Assembly (NCBI RefSeq): GCF_026460985.1
Contig: NZ_JAPKNM010000115.1
Span: 1 to 40,888, forward strand
Reading direction: 5' to 3'
Source of the DNA: Sphingomonas sp.
Lineage (GTDB): Bacteria > Pseudomonadota > Alphaproteobacteria > Sphingomonadales > Sphingomonadaceae
Length of the DNA stretch: 40,888 bases
Part shown: positions 1 through 7,721 of the stretch, one piece after another
How positions within the stretch are numbered: the stretch's first letter is position 1
How the letters are laid out: each line of letters begins with the position of its first letter
Notes under the pieces: model-generated
Databases searched by the model: none
Seen by the model: only the letters and a program-made list of their open reading frames with translations
Told to the model about the DNA's origin: nothing
Program-made: the position numbers and the translations under genes

Positions 1-1
1 G

Positions 2-973
2 GCGACGGGCCTGATGTCGGTGGTGGCCGGGCTGTTCGTCATGCGGTTGATCGTCGGGCTGACCGAGGCGATCGTGACGCCGGCCAGCTATCGCTGGATT
101 CGCCTGAACATGCCGGAGACGCATGCCGGAACGGCGGTCGGCATCTTTGCGATGGGGAACAAGATCGGCGTCGCGATCGGCGCGCCCATCGCCGCCTGGC
201 TGATCGTGGCGTTCGACTGGCGGCTGATGTTCGTCATCTCGGGCTTTGCCGGGCTGGTCTGGCTCATCCCCTGGATGTTCGGCGTGAAGGGCGACTTCAT
301 GCGCAAGGGCGAGATCGCGGCGGCGCGGCGCAAGACCGGTGCCGTCACCTTTCGCAGCATCATCTCGTCCCCGGTGATCTGGGGCGCGATGATCGTGAAC
401 TTCTGCTACGGCTATTTTTCCTTCTACTGCATGACCTGGATGCCCGCTTATCTGGTCGAGGCACAGGGGCTCTCGCTCGAACGGTCGGGCCTCTACACCT
501 TCTTCAGCTTCGCCGGGATCGCCATCGTTGCGGTCGTCGCCGGCTGGGCCGCCGATCGGATTATCGCGCGCGGTTACGATCCCATCGTCACACGCAAGGT
601 GTTCATCGTCGCCGGGTTCTTCGGCGCCAGTACGGTGCTGCTGGGAGCCTATGCGCACAGCCTGCAATGGGCGTTGTTCTGGAACGTCTTCTCGCTCTCC
701 TGCCTGGGGCTCGCCACTGCGAACAACCTCGCATTGTGCAAGATCACGCTGATCCCGCCTCCCGCGATCGGCCTCTCGGTGGGGGTCCAGCAGGTTGCCG
801 GCACGCTCTCGGGCGGTGTCGCGGCCGGCCTGTCCGGCTGGCTGCTGCACGTGACCGGCAGCTACGACGCGCCGATGATGGTGATCGTGGCGTTCCTGAT
901 GCTGGGGGCTGCCGCCTGCATCGTCCTGCTGCGTCCCAAATGGTCGCCCAAAGTCACCCAGATCGCCGATTGA
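2..973 (+). CDS. MFS permease, ACS (anion:cation symporter) type, 5' truncated
   Basis: This is the C-terminal part of a major facilitator superfamily permease. The reading frame is open to the window edge, so the N-terminus and motif A lie outside. About 320 residues are visible, against roughly 420-450 for the family. The visible part has alternating hydrophobic segments consistent with about nine transmembrane helices, a charged central loop (around DFMRKGEIAAARRK) between the two six-helix halves, and the phrase LTEAIVTPASYRWIRL, which is typical of the ACS subfamily of organic-acid importers. ACS members carry hexuronates, phthalates and aromatic acids across the inner membrane. It sits 12 bp upstream of a LigB-superfamily dioxygenase gene and most likely imports the aromatic acid used by this cluster. 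The substrate cannot be read from sequence. The family call is firm; the substrate is inference. Confidence 0.85.
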   Translation, partial: ATGLMSVVAGLFVMRLIVGLTEAIVTPASYRWIRLNMPETHAGTAVGIFAMGNKIGVAIGAPIAAWLIVAFDWRLMFVISGFAGLVWLIPWMFGVKGDFMRKGEIAAARRKTGAVTFRSIISSPVIWGAMIVNFCYGYFSFYCMTWMPAYLVEAQGLSLERSGLYTFFSFAGIAIVAVVAGWAADRIIARGYDPIVTRKVFIVAGFFGASTVLLGAYAHSLQWALFWNVFSLSCLGLATANNLALCKITLIPPPAIGLSVGVQQVAGTLSGGVAAGLSGWLLHVTGSYDAPMMVIVAFLMLGAAACIVLLRPKWSPKVTQIAD

Positions 974-985
974 GGACGGAAATTC

Positions 986-1990
986 ATGGCAAAGATCGTT
1001 TTCGGAATGGCGGTGCCGCACAGCGGCATGCTCGGGCAGGCGCCCGAGGACTGGCTCAACAACGGCGCGCGCGACCGCAACAATCCGGAGCTCTGGTACC
1101 GCAACCGGACCTGGACCTATCCCGAGCTCGAGAAGGAGCGGGGGGCGGCGTTCGAGCCGTTCCTGACGCTCGAGGAGCGCACCGCGCGCGCGACGCGCTG
1201 CCGGGCCGCGCTCGACGAGATGGCCGCCGCCTATGCCCAGGCCAAGGTCGATGTCGCGATCGTGCTGGGCAAGGACCAGAAGGAGATCTGGCCCGACCAG
1301 TCGCCTTCGATCACCATCTACACCGGCGAGGATGTGCACAACGGCCCGCCCCAGCGCCCTGTCTACGCGCCCGACCGCCATGTCGTGCACAAGGCTTATC
1401 CCGAGCTGGCGACCTATCTGATCAAGGCCTTCCAGAAGGAGGGGTTCGACCTCAACGACCTCCAAGCCTGGCCGGAGAATGTGTGGATGGCGGAACGGCA
1501 AGGGATGAGGCCTGACTATCCGGTCGTGCCGCATGCCTACAGCTTCGTCTATCACCAGATCATGGGCGACGCGCCGCCGCCGCACGTGCCTGTGCTGTTC
1601 AACCTCTTCTATCCGCCGACCCAACCTTCGATGCAGCGCTGCATCGCGTTCGGGCGGGTGCTGCGCGAGGCTATCGAGGCATGGCCGGAGGATGTCCGCG
1701 TCGCCGTCATCGCCTCGGGTGGTCTCTCGCACTTCGTCAACGACGAGGAGTTCGACCGCGACGTCATGGGGAAGCTGGCGGCCTATGACTATGAGGGCCT
1801 CGCCGCGATCCCGGACGGCTATTACCAGTCCGGCACCTCCGAGGTGAAGATCTACAGCATCGTGATGATGGCGCTGCAGCATACCGGCGCCGAGATGACC
1901 TTGGTCGATTACGTGCCGTGCTGGCGGACTCCCGCCGGCACCGGCGAGGGGATGGGTTTCATGTATTGGGATGCGAAAACGAATGGCTGA
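986..1990 (+). CDS. LigB-superfamily (class III extradiol dioxygenase-like) protein with altered metal site
   Basis: This 334-residue protein has the LigB fold: a metal-binding N-terminal VPHSG (His12), a conserved VPHAY (His183), an ASGGLSHF motif (Ser248-His249) near the C-terminal third, and Glu286 in TSEVKIY at the place of the third metal ligand. Class III enzymes open catechol rings with Fe(II) held by two His and one Glu. At the place where LigB has the second His (YNDH), this protein has LGKDQ (Gln98). That may define a distinct subfamily with changed metal affinity or chemistry. It is preceded by a GAGGACGGA ribosome site and overlaps the next gene by 8 bp if that gene starts at 1983. 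Context suggests ring cleavage or a related step on an aromatic acid. A non-dioxygenase role is possible given the substitution. Confidence 0.8.
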   Translation: MAKIVFGMAVPHSGMLGQAPEDWLNNGARDRNNPELWYRNRTWTYPELEKERGAAFEPFLTLEERTARATRCRAALDEMAAAYAQAKVDVAIVLGKDQKEIWPDQSPSITIYTGEDVHNGPPQRPVYAPDRHVVHKAYPELATYLIKAFQKEGFDLNDLQAWPENVWMAERQGMRPDYPVVPHAYSFVYHQIMGDAPPPHVPVLFNLFYPPTQPSMQRCIAFGRVLREAIEAWPEDVRVAVIASGGLSHFVNDEEFDRDVMGKLAAYDYEGLAAIPDGYYQSGTSEVKIYSIVMMALQHTGAEMTLVDYVPCWRTPAGTGEGMGFMYWDAKTNG

Positions 1991-2840
1991 GCAGCGCCTC
2001 AACGGCATCATCCGCGCCTGGGAGGCGGGCAAGCCCGCCTTCACCTGTTTCTCCAAGGTCGACAAGCTGATGGCGCAGGAACTCACCGACGCGCCCTATG
2101 ACGGCGTGGTCTATGAGATGGAGCATAATCCGTACGACGTGTCCGCGCTTGGGGACGCGCTCCAGTACATGCTCAACCGCAGGAAGATCGCCGAGAGCGG
2201 GTCGGTCGCCCCGGCGGTGACGCCGCTCGCGCGCATCCCGGCGAACGGCGTGGAGATGAACCAGGCCTTCGCCAAGCAGGTGCTCGATCGCGGCGTCTAT
2301 GGCGTGATCTGGCCGCATGTCGCGACCGTCGAACAGGCGTACAATGCCGTCGCGTCGTGCCGCTACGCGCGACCCAAGGATGCGCCTTTGTATGAGCCCA
2401 AGGGCGTGCGCGGCGATGGTCCGGCGACGGCGGCGCGCTATTGGGGGCTCAGCCAGGCCGACTACTATGCCAGGGCCGATGTGTGGCCGCTCGCGCCGCA
2501 GGGCGAGATCCTGGTCGGGCTGATGTGCGAGAGCACGCAGGCGATCGAGAATCTCGACGATATCCTCGCCAACGTGCCGGGGATCGGCTTCATCCTGATC
2601 GGCGAGGGTGATCTGAGCCAGGAGCTGGGATATGCCCGCCAGTACGAGCATCCCGTGGTGGTCGATGCGATGCGCCGGATCGTCGCGACCTGCCACAAGC
2701 ACAAGGTGCCGGTCGGCAACCCGCACACCAACGCCAAGAATCTCGAGCAGCTGCTCGGCGAGGGGTACAGGTTCCTGATGTCCGCTCCGACGCGCAGCTA
2801 TGGCGTGGTCGGCAAGGGGCGGGAACTGGCGGGGTATTGA
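1983..2840 (+). CDS. HpcH/HpaI-type aldolase (2-oxo-acid aldolase family)
   Basis: The product has 285 residues if it starts at the ATG at 1983, which overlaps the stop of the upstream dioxygenase-like gene; an in-frame ATG at 1971 is an alternative. The family is class II, metal-dependent TIM-barrel aldolases that cleave 4-hydroxy-2-oxo acids to pyruvate plus an aldehyde or 2-oxo acid at the end of meta-cleavage pathways. Visible signatures are VVYEMEHNPYD (the active-site Asp region), TPLARIPANG (the Arg that binds the 2-oxo acid), and the metal ligands Glu in LMCES and Asp in GEGDLS. It is longer than typical HpaI (about 265 residues), with an insertion around PKDAPLYEPKGVRG. The pairing with a LigB-type gene fits the final carbon-carbon cleavage of a ring-opened aromatic, although the actual substrate is not known. 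Confidence 0.82.
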   Translation: MAEQRLNGIIRAWEAGKPAFTCFSKVDKLMAQELTDAPYDGVVYEMEHNPYDVSALGDALQYMLNRRKIAESGSVAPAVTPLARIPANGVEMNQAFAKQVLDRGVYGVIWPHVATVEQAYNAVASCRYARPKDAPLYEPKGVRGDGPATAARYWGLSQADYYARADVWPLAPQGEILVGLMCESTQAIENLDDILANVPGIGFILIGEGDLSQELGYARQYEHPVVVDAMRRIVATCHKHKVPVGNPHTNAKNLEQLLGEGYRFLMSAPTRSYGVVGKGRELAGY

Positions 2841-2944
2841 TTCCCCGGCATCGTAAGCCTCGACGCCGGCCGGATTTGTTATCGCCCCCCAAGTCATTCC
2901 AATTGCAGCGCCCGGGCTCGGAAGTGCCACTCCCGACATATGAC

Positions 2945-2949
2945 AGGAG
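2945..2949 (+). promoter_or_regulatory. Shine-Dalgarno AGGAG deciding the start at 2955
   Basis: AGGAG lies 5 bases before the ATG at 2955 and inside the reading frame opened by the ATG at 2940. The upstream ATG has no comparable site, so 2955 is the better start for the ThDP enzyme. Confidence 0.7.
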
Positions 2950-2954
2950 TGACA

Positions 2955-4502
2955 ATGAACGGCGCCCAAGCCCTAGTGAACACGCTGGCCGATCAGGGCG
3001 TCGAGATCTGTTTCGCTAATCCCGGTACGTCCGAGATGCACTTCCTCGCCGCGCTCGAAAATCCGCGGATGAAGAGCGTCTTGTGCCTGTTCGAGGGCGT
3101 GTGCACCGGCGCCGCCGACGGCTGGTACCGGATGAAGGACAAGCCGGCCTCGACCTTGCTGCATCTGGGCCCGGGGCTCGCCAACGGGCTCGCCAACATC
3201 CACAACGCCAAGCGCGCCAGCGTCGGCATGGTCAACATCGTCGGCGAGCATTCGGCGAGCCACCTCAAATATGATCCGCCGCTGACCTCGGACATCGAGG
3301 GGCTGGGGCGGCCGCTCAGCCACTGGGTGCGCCGCGCGGAATCGGCGCAGTCGATCGCCTGGGACGCTGCGACCGCGGTCGCCAAGGCCAGCGAGCATCC
3401 CGGGCAGATCGCCACCCTGATCCTCCCTGGCGACACCGCCTGGCAGGATGCCGGGGAGCGGGTGCTTCCCGCCGCCAGGCCGGCCACGCGCAAGGCGCCC
3501 GATCAGGTGCGGATCGACCAGATCGCGCAGGTGCTCCGCTCGGGCGAGCCGGCGCTGATCATCCTCGCCAACAAGGCTACCCGCGGCCATGCACTGGCGC
3601 TTGCGGGGCAGGTGGCCGCCGGCACGGGCTGCCGGCTCGGCTCGCAATTCTTCACAGCCCGGATCGAGCGCGGCGCGGGACGCGTGCCGCTCGAGCGCAT
3701 CCCCTATGCGGTCGCCCAGGGGACGGCGTTCCTCCAGGGCTTCAAGCATCTGATCACGGTCGAGACCAGGGAGCCGGTGGCGTTCTTCAGCTATCCGGAC
3801 AAGCCCAGCCTGCTCAAGGCGCCGGGCACGATCGTCCATCCGCTGGTCGAGGCGGACGAGGACAGCGAGGCGGCGTTCGAGATGCTGATCGACGCGCTCG
3901 GCCTGAAGGGCGTCGCGCCGAAGCTGCAGGCACGCATCGACACTCCGCCGCCCAGCGGCGCGCTCAATCCGCAGAGCATCGCCTATGCGCTCGCCGCGGC
4001 GCTGCCCGAGCATGCGATCCTCGTCGATGAATCGCTCACCACCGGGCGCGAGACGATGGGCTACACCATGGGCGCTCGTCCGCACGACCTGATCAACAAC
4101 ATGGGCGGCTCGATCGGCTACGGCACCCCGGTCGCGACCGGCGCGGCGCTCGCCTGTCCGGACCGGCGGACCTTCTGCATGGTCGGCGACGGCAGCGCGA
4201 TGTACACGATCCAGTCGCTGTGGACGCAGGCGCGCGAAGGGCTGCCCGTCACCACGATCATCTTCGCCAACAACAGCTACGCCATCCTCAAGGCCGAATA
4301 CGCCAATATGGGCGCCGGCACCCCGGGGCCGCAGGCGCTGGCGATGATCGACATCGACCGGCCGACGATCGACTGGGTCGCGATGGCGAAGAGCATGGGC
4401 GTGCCCGGCGTCAGCGTCGCCACTGCCGAGGATTTCCACGCCGCGATGGTCCGCTCGGTCGATGCCGAGGGGCCGGTGCTCATCGAAGTGAAGCTTTACT
4501 GA
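2955..4502 (+). CDS. Thiamine-diphosphate-dependent enzyme, acetolactate synthase large subunit-like
   Basis: This 515-residue protein has the three-domain layout of the ThDP decarboxylase/acetolactate synthase superfamily. The N-terminal pyrimidine-binding domain carries the catalytic Glu47 in LCLFEGVC, a central domain follows, and the C-terminal pyrophosphate-binding domain shows MVGDGSAMYT (GDGS near residue 411) followed by the FANNSY end of the motif. Length is slightly under IlvB/IlvG (about 560). Proteins of this type are often annotated as acetolactate synthase, but no small regulatory subunit gene or branched-chain amino acid gene is nearby. In this catabolic cluster, decarboxylation of an aromatic or aliphatic 2-oxo acid (benzoylformate-decarboxylase style) or carboligation is more likely. 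A gap of about 100 bp separates it from the aldolase gene, so it may have its own promoter or be part of a longer operon. Confidence 0.82.
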   Translation: MNGAQALVNTLADQGVEICFANPGTSEMHFLAALENPRMKSVLCLFEGVCTGAADGWYRMKDKPASTLLHLGPGLANGLANIHNAKRASVGMVNIVGEHSASHLKYDPPLTSDIEGLGRPLSHWVRRAESAQSIAWDAATAVAKASEHPGQIATLILPGDTAWQDAGERVLPAARPATRKAPDQVRIDQIAQVLRSGEPALIILANKATRGHALALAGQVAAGTGCRLGSQFFTARIERGAGRVPLERIPYAVAQGTAFLQGFKHLITVETREPVAFFSYPDKPSLLKAPGTIVHPLVEADEDSEAAFEMLIDALGLKGVAPKLQARIDTPPPSGALNPQSIAYALAAALPEHAILVDESLTTGRETMGYTMGARPHDLINNMGGSIGYGTPVATGAALACPDRRTFCMVGDGSAMYTIQSLWTQAREGLPVTTIIFANNSYAILKAEYANMGAGTPGPQALAMIDIDRPTIDWVAMAKSMGVPGVSVATAEDFHAAMVRSVDAEGPVLIEVKLY

Positions 4503-4517
4503 AAAGGGGAGGGGCAG

Positions 4518-5411
4518 ATGGCGACCGCTGCCGTGACGACGCTCAAGACCAACCTGGCCGAATATCCGGTCACCAGGGCGATCCGCGACGGGCGCGTGAC
4601 GTCCGGCCTGGTGAAGCTCGACATTTGCGGCCCCGAACAGGCACATAACGGCTTCAAGGCGATGCTGCGCGAGAACGCCTATGATTGCGGCGAGCTCGCG
4701 ATCGTGACCTGCCTCCAGGCCAGGGCGTACGGCAAGCCGTTCGTTCTGCTGCCGGTGCCGGTGTCCGGCCGGTTCCAGCATCATTGCGCCGGGTTCAACC
4801 GCGAGCTGGGCCATCTCGACCCCAAGGACATCGAGGGCAAGCAGGTCGGCGTGCGCACCTATGCGCAGACCACCGGCCTGTGGGTGCGCGGTGTGCTCCA
4901 GCACGAATATGGCGTCGATCTCGACAAGGTAACCTGGATGACCGTGGGCGAGGGGCATCTGCTCGAATATAGCGACCCGCCCAATTGCGTGCGGCTGCCC
5001 AAGGGCTCGGACATCGCCCGGATGATGCTCGACGGCGAACTGGCCGCGACGCTCCAGGGCGTCGACCTGCCCAAGGACCCGCGCGTCGAGCGGCTGGTGC
5101 CCGATCCGATGAACGCCGCGCGCAAATGGTTCGCGCGCGAGGGCGTCGTTCCGATCAACCACATGTTCGTGGTGCACCAGGACCTCTCACGCGACCGGCC
5201 CGAGCTGGTGCGCGAGATCTACCGCATGCTGATCGAGAGCCGCGAGCTCACCGAGGGCGGCCTGCCCGATCCCTTCCCCCCGGTCGGGCTCGAGGCGAAC
5301 CGCAAGGGCATCCAGATGGCGATCGACTGGGCGTTCGAGCAGAAGATCATCCCGCACAAGATGGTGGTCGACGATCTGTTCGACGACACCACCGCCAGCC
5401 TCGGCGCATGA
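4518..5411 (+). CDS. 4,5-dihydroxyphthalate decarboxylase-like / substrate-binding-fold protein
   Basis: This 297-residue protein resembles the family that includes phthalate-pathway 4,5-dihydroxyphthalate decarboxylase, which uses a type II periplasmic-binding fold as a soluble enzyme. Matching features are the N-terminal YPVTRAIRDGRV phrase, a FKAMLRENAYDCGELA segment, PVSGRFQHHC, the DIEGKQVGVRTYAQTTGLWVRG block and VVPINHMFVV. There is no signal peptide, which argues against a periplasmic transporter component, and no ABC permease or ATPase gene is adjacent. A strong purine-rich ribosome site (AGGGGAGGGG) precedes the ATG. The gene ends in an ATGA overlap with the exported hydrolase. Decarboxylation of an ortho-dihydroxylated aromatic acid ahead of or after ring cleavage is a reasonable inference. 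An NMT1/THI5-like binding role remains an alternative. Confidence 0.65.
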   Translation: MATAAVTTLKTNLAEYPVTRAIRDGRVTSGLVKLDICGPEQAHNGFKAMLRENAYDCGELAIVTCLQARAYGKPFVLLPVPVSGRFQHHCAGFNRELGHLDPKDIEGKQVGVRTYAQTTGLWVRGVLQHEYGVDLDKVTWMTVGEGHLLEYSDPPNCVRLPKGSDIARMMLDGELAATLQGVDLPKDPRVERLVPDPMNAARKWFAREGVVPINHMFVVHQDLSRDRPELVREIYRMLIESRELTEGGLPDPFPPVGLEANRKGIQMAIDWAFEQKIIPHKMVVDDLFDDTTASLGA

Positions 5412-6751
5412 GCGTGCGGCGGCGCCTCGCGCTTGCGCTCACGTTGCTGGTGGCCGGAGCGGGGACGGCGCTCCCGGCGCAGCAGGCCGCGCCGATCCAG
5501 CGCGTGCCCGCGGACCTCTCCGCCACCTATCTCGCCTTCGGCGCGCGCGAGGGCGACGGATTGCTGTACGAGGCCGCCGGCGGCGCCGCGAAGCCGCGCA
5601 TCGCCTTGGTGTTCGCGCATCCCAGCAACAACAATCTCAACGATCCCGTCGCGCGCGAGATGGCCCGGCGCGGCTATCGCGTCCTGACGCTCAACCGCTC
5701 CGGCGGCGACGAGCGCCTCGACGCGATCGCGCCGCTGATCGCCCGCGGTGTGACGTGGCTGCGCACCTTGCCCGGCGTCGAGCGGGTGGTGCTGGTCGGG
5801 CATAGCGGCGGCGGGCCGCTGATGGCCTTCTACCAGAATGTCGCCGAGCAGGGTCCGGGGGCGTGCAGCGGACCCGAGAAGATCCTGCCGTGCCGTACCG
5901 AGGGGCTGAAGGACCTGGCCAGGGCGGACGGCATCGTCCTGCTCGATCCTACCCTGGGCGCATTCCACCAGATGACTTCGATCGATCCGGCGGTGACCGC
6001 CGATGGGCGCGATCCGTCGGTCGACATGTTCGATCCCGCCAACGGCTATGACGCCGCGACCGGCAAGGCCGCTTACGCGCCCGATTTTCGCCGGCGCTAT
6101 CTGGCGGCGCAGGCGGCGCGCGGCGCTGTGCTGACGCGCTCCGCGCTCGACCGGCTTCGCGCGGTGGAAGCGGGGCAGGGGCAATTCAGCGACGACGAAC
6201 CCATGATGGTGCGCGGTATCGGCGTCCATGCTTTCGGCGCCCGGCTCTACCAGCCCGACACGCGCCTGCTCGCGCGCACCCATCGCCCGCATCTGCTGCT
6301 CCGCGCCGACGGGAGCACGAGCGAGGGCGTGGTCCAATCGTTGCGCGCGCCGGGCGGGCAGGATGTGCGGGCGGCGCTCTCCACGCTGCGGCTGATGGGC
6401 AGCAACACCACCGTCCGTACCTTCCTCGCGCAGGCCGCGATCCGCACCGGGCCTGACTATGCAATCGACGCGGACTCGATCACCGGCGTCGACTGGCGCT
6501 CGGCCTTCTCGTCGGCGCCCGCGAACGCGCAGGGGATCACCGTGCCCGCGCTCGTGATGACAATGAGCTGCCATTATCTGCTGGTGTCCGGCGAGATCAT
6601 CTTCGACAGCCTGGCGTCGCGCGACAAGTCGTTCGCGGCGGTCGAGGGCGCGACGCACGTCTTCACGCCGTGTCGTCCCGGCTATGGCGACACGGTCAAG
6701 CGCACCTTCGACCATGTCGACGCCTGGCTGTTGAAGCCGGGCCGCTTCTGA
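5408..6751 (+). CDS. Exported alpha/beta hydrolase
   Basis: This 447-residue protein starts at an ATG overlapping the upstream stop (ATGA). An open frame extends further upstream, but it would run through the previous gene. The N-terminus has a basic start, a hydrophobic stretch LALALTLLVAGAG and an AxA-like LPAQQA, so it is probably secreted to the periplasm. An alpha/beta hydrolase core follows: VFAHPSNNN (oxyanion region), GYRVLTLNRSGG, the nucleophile elbow GHSGGG, and a C-terminal EGATHVF that supplies the catalytic His. The middle has a long insertion that may form a lid. It could be an esterase acting on an ester-linked aromatic before uptake, consistent with the two exported hydrolases downstream and the TonB receptor. 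It shares a one-base stop/start overlap with the next gene, implying translational coupling. Confidence 0.75.
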   Translation: MSVRRRLALALTLLVAGAGTALPAQQAAPIQRVPADLSATYLAFGAREGDGLLYEAAGGAAKPRIALVFAHPSNNNLNDPVAREMARRGYRVLTLNRSGGDERLDAIAPLIARGVTWLRTLPGVERVVLVGHSGGGPLMAFYQNVAEQGPGACSGPEKILPCRTEGLKDLARADGIVLLDPTLGAFHQMTSIDPAVTADGRDPSVDMFDPANGYDAATGKAAYAPDFRRRYLAAQAARGAVLTRSALDRLRAVEAGQGQFSDDEPMMVRGIGVHAFGARLYQPDTRLLARTHRPHLLLRADGSTSEGVVQSLRAPGGQDVRAALSTLRLMGSNTTVRTFLAQAAIRTGPDYAIDADSITGVDWRSAFSSAPANAQGITVPALVMTMSCHYLLVSGEIIFDSLASRDKSFAAVEGATHVFTPCRPGYGDTVKRTFDHVDAWLLKPGRF

Positions 6752-7677
6752 TGCGCGCCGCTGCGCCGGTCCTCACCGCACTCGCACTCGCGGGATGCGC
6801 GCATTCCGGGGCGTCGCCTGCCGTCCGCTATGTCGACGCGCATTCGCATATCCTCGCCGAGATGCACGCCGAGGACGAGATCGCGATGATGCGCCGCGCG
6901 GGGCTGGCAGGCGTCGTGATCATGTCGCCCGATCCCGAGGCGCTCGCGCGGATCGTCGCTGTCGATCCCGGCTTCGTCACGCCCTTCGTCAGCATCGCGC
7001 GCACCCGCGACATGAAGGGGATACGCCTCGACGACGACAGCGCCGCGCGCTTCGCCGCGCTGCACGCCGCCGGTGCGATCTGCGGGTTCGGGGAGATCCC
7101 GACGCGGCTCGAACCCAATCCCGAGCCGAGCGATGCGGCCGCGATCGCCAACGCGTTCCGCACGCGCATCTATGCCGAGGCCGATCGGCTCCGCGTCCCG
7201 GTGAATGTCCATGTCAGCCTCGAGAACCCTGAAGTCGTCGCGGCGGTCGAGCGGGCGGTCGCGGCGTATCCGGGCATGAAGCTGATCCTCGCACATTCCG
7301 GCTGGTCGGCGGAGGCGGGGTTGATCGGCAGGCTGCTTGCGGCGCATCCGAACCTCTATGCCGATCTCTCGGTGCGGCTGGGTCCAGCGGAAGGCTGGCC
7401 CGCACCGGGCACCAGCGGTCCCGCGCTGCCCAACAGGATCTCGATCCTCGGGGCCGATGGCGCGCTGCTGCCCGAATGGCGGGCGCTGATCGAGCACTTC
7501 CCCGATCGGTTCCTGTTCGGGCTCGATATAACCTCGACCGGATCGGGACGCGCACACCATATCGACGAGCTGATGGCGGCGTCGCGGCACGCATTGGGGC
7601 AGTTGCCACGCGGCGTGGAGCATGCGGTAAGCCACGGCAATATCGAGCGGCTGCTCAAGGGCTGCCGTAGGGATTGA
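6751..7677 (+). CDS. Amidohydrolase-family (TIM-barrel metal hydrolase) putative lipoprotein
   Basis: This 308-residue protein starts at an ATG sharing one base with the upstream TGA. Residues 1-16 form a lipoprotein signal with lipobox LAGC (Cys16). The mature part is an amidohydrolase-related TIM barrel: VDAHSHI (His31 and His33 metal pair), VNVHVSLE, LILAHSGW, and LFGLDITS providing the terminal Asp. These are the usual metal ligands of the family that includes decarboxylases such as ACMSD and 5-carboxyvanillate decarboxylase, oxalomesaconate hydratases and lactonases. Export as a lipoprotein is unusual because aromatic-pathway members are mostly cytoplasmic. Neighbouring exported hydrolase and lactonase genes suggest a periplasmic processing module. 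The substrate is unknown. Confidence 0.75.
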   Translation: MRAAAPVLTALALAGCAHSGASPAVRYVDAHSHILAEMHAEDEIAMMRRAGLAGVVIMSPDPEALARIVAVDPGFVTPFVSIARTRDMKGIRLDDDSAARFAALHAAGAICGFGEIPTRLEPNPEPSDAAAIANAFRTRIYAEADRLRVPVNVHVSLENPEVVAAVERAVAAYPGMKLILAHSGWSAEAGLIGRLLAAHPNLYADLSVRLGPAEGWPAPGTSGPALPNRISILGADGALLPEWRALIEHFPDRFLFGLDITSTGSGRAHHIDELMAASRHALGQLPRGVEHAVSHGNIERLLKGCRRD

Positions 7678-7721
7678 AGCGATCGTGCCCGAACGGCGCG
7701 GCGAAGCGGAGGAGGATCATC

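Noticed and set aside
2973..5177. A 734-codon - strand open frame
   Set aside because: It is antisense to the ThDP enzyme and decarboxylase-like genes, both of which have family motifs; the antisense product has none.
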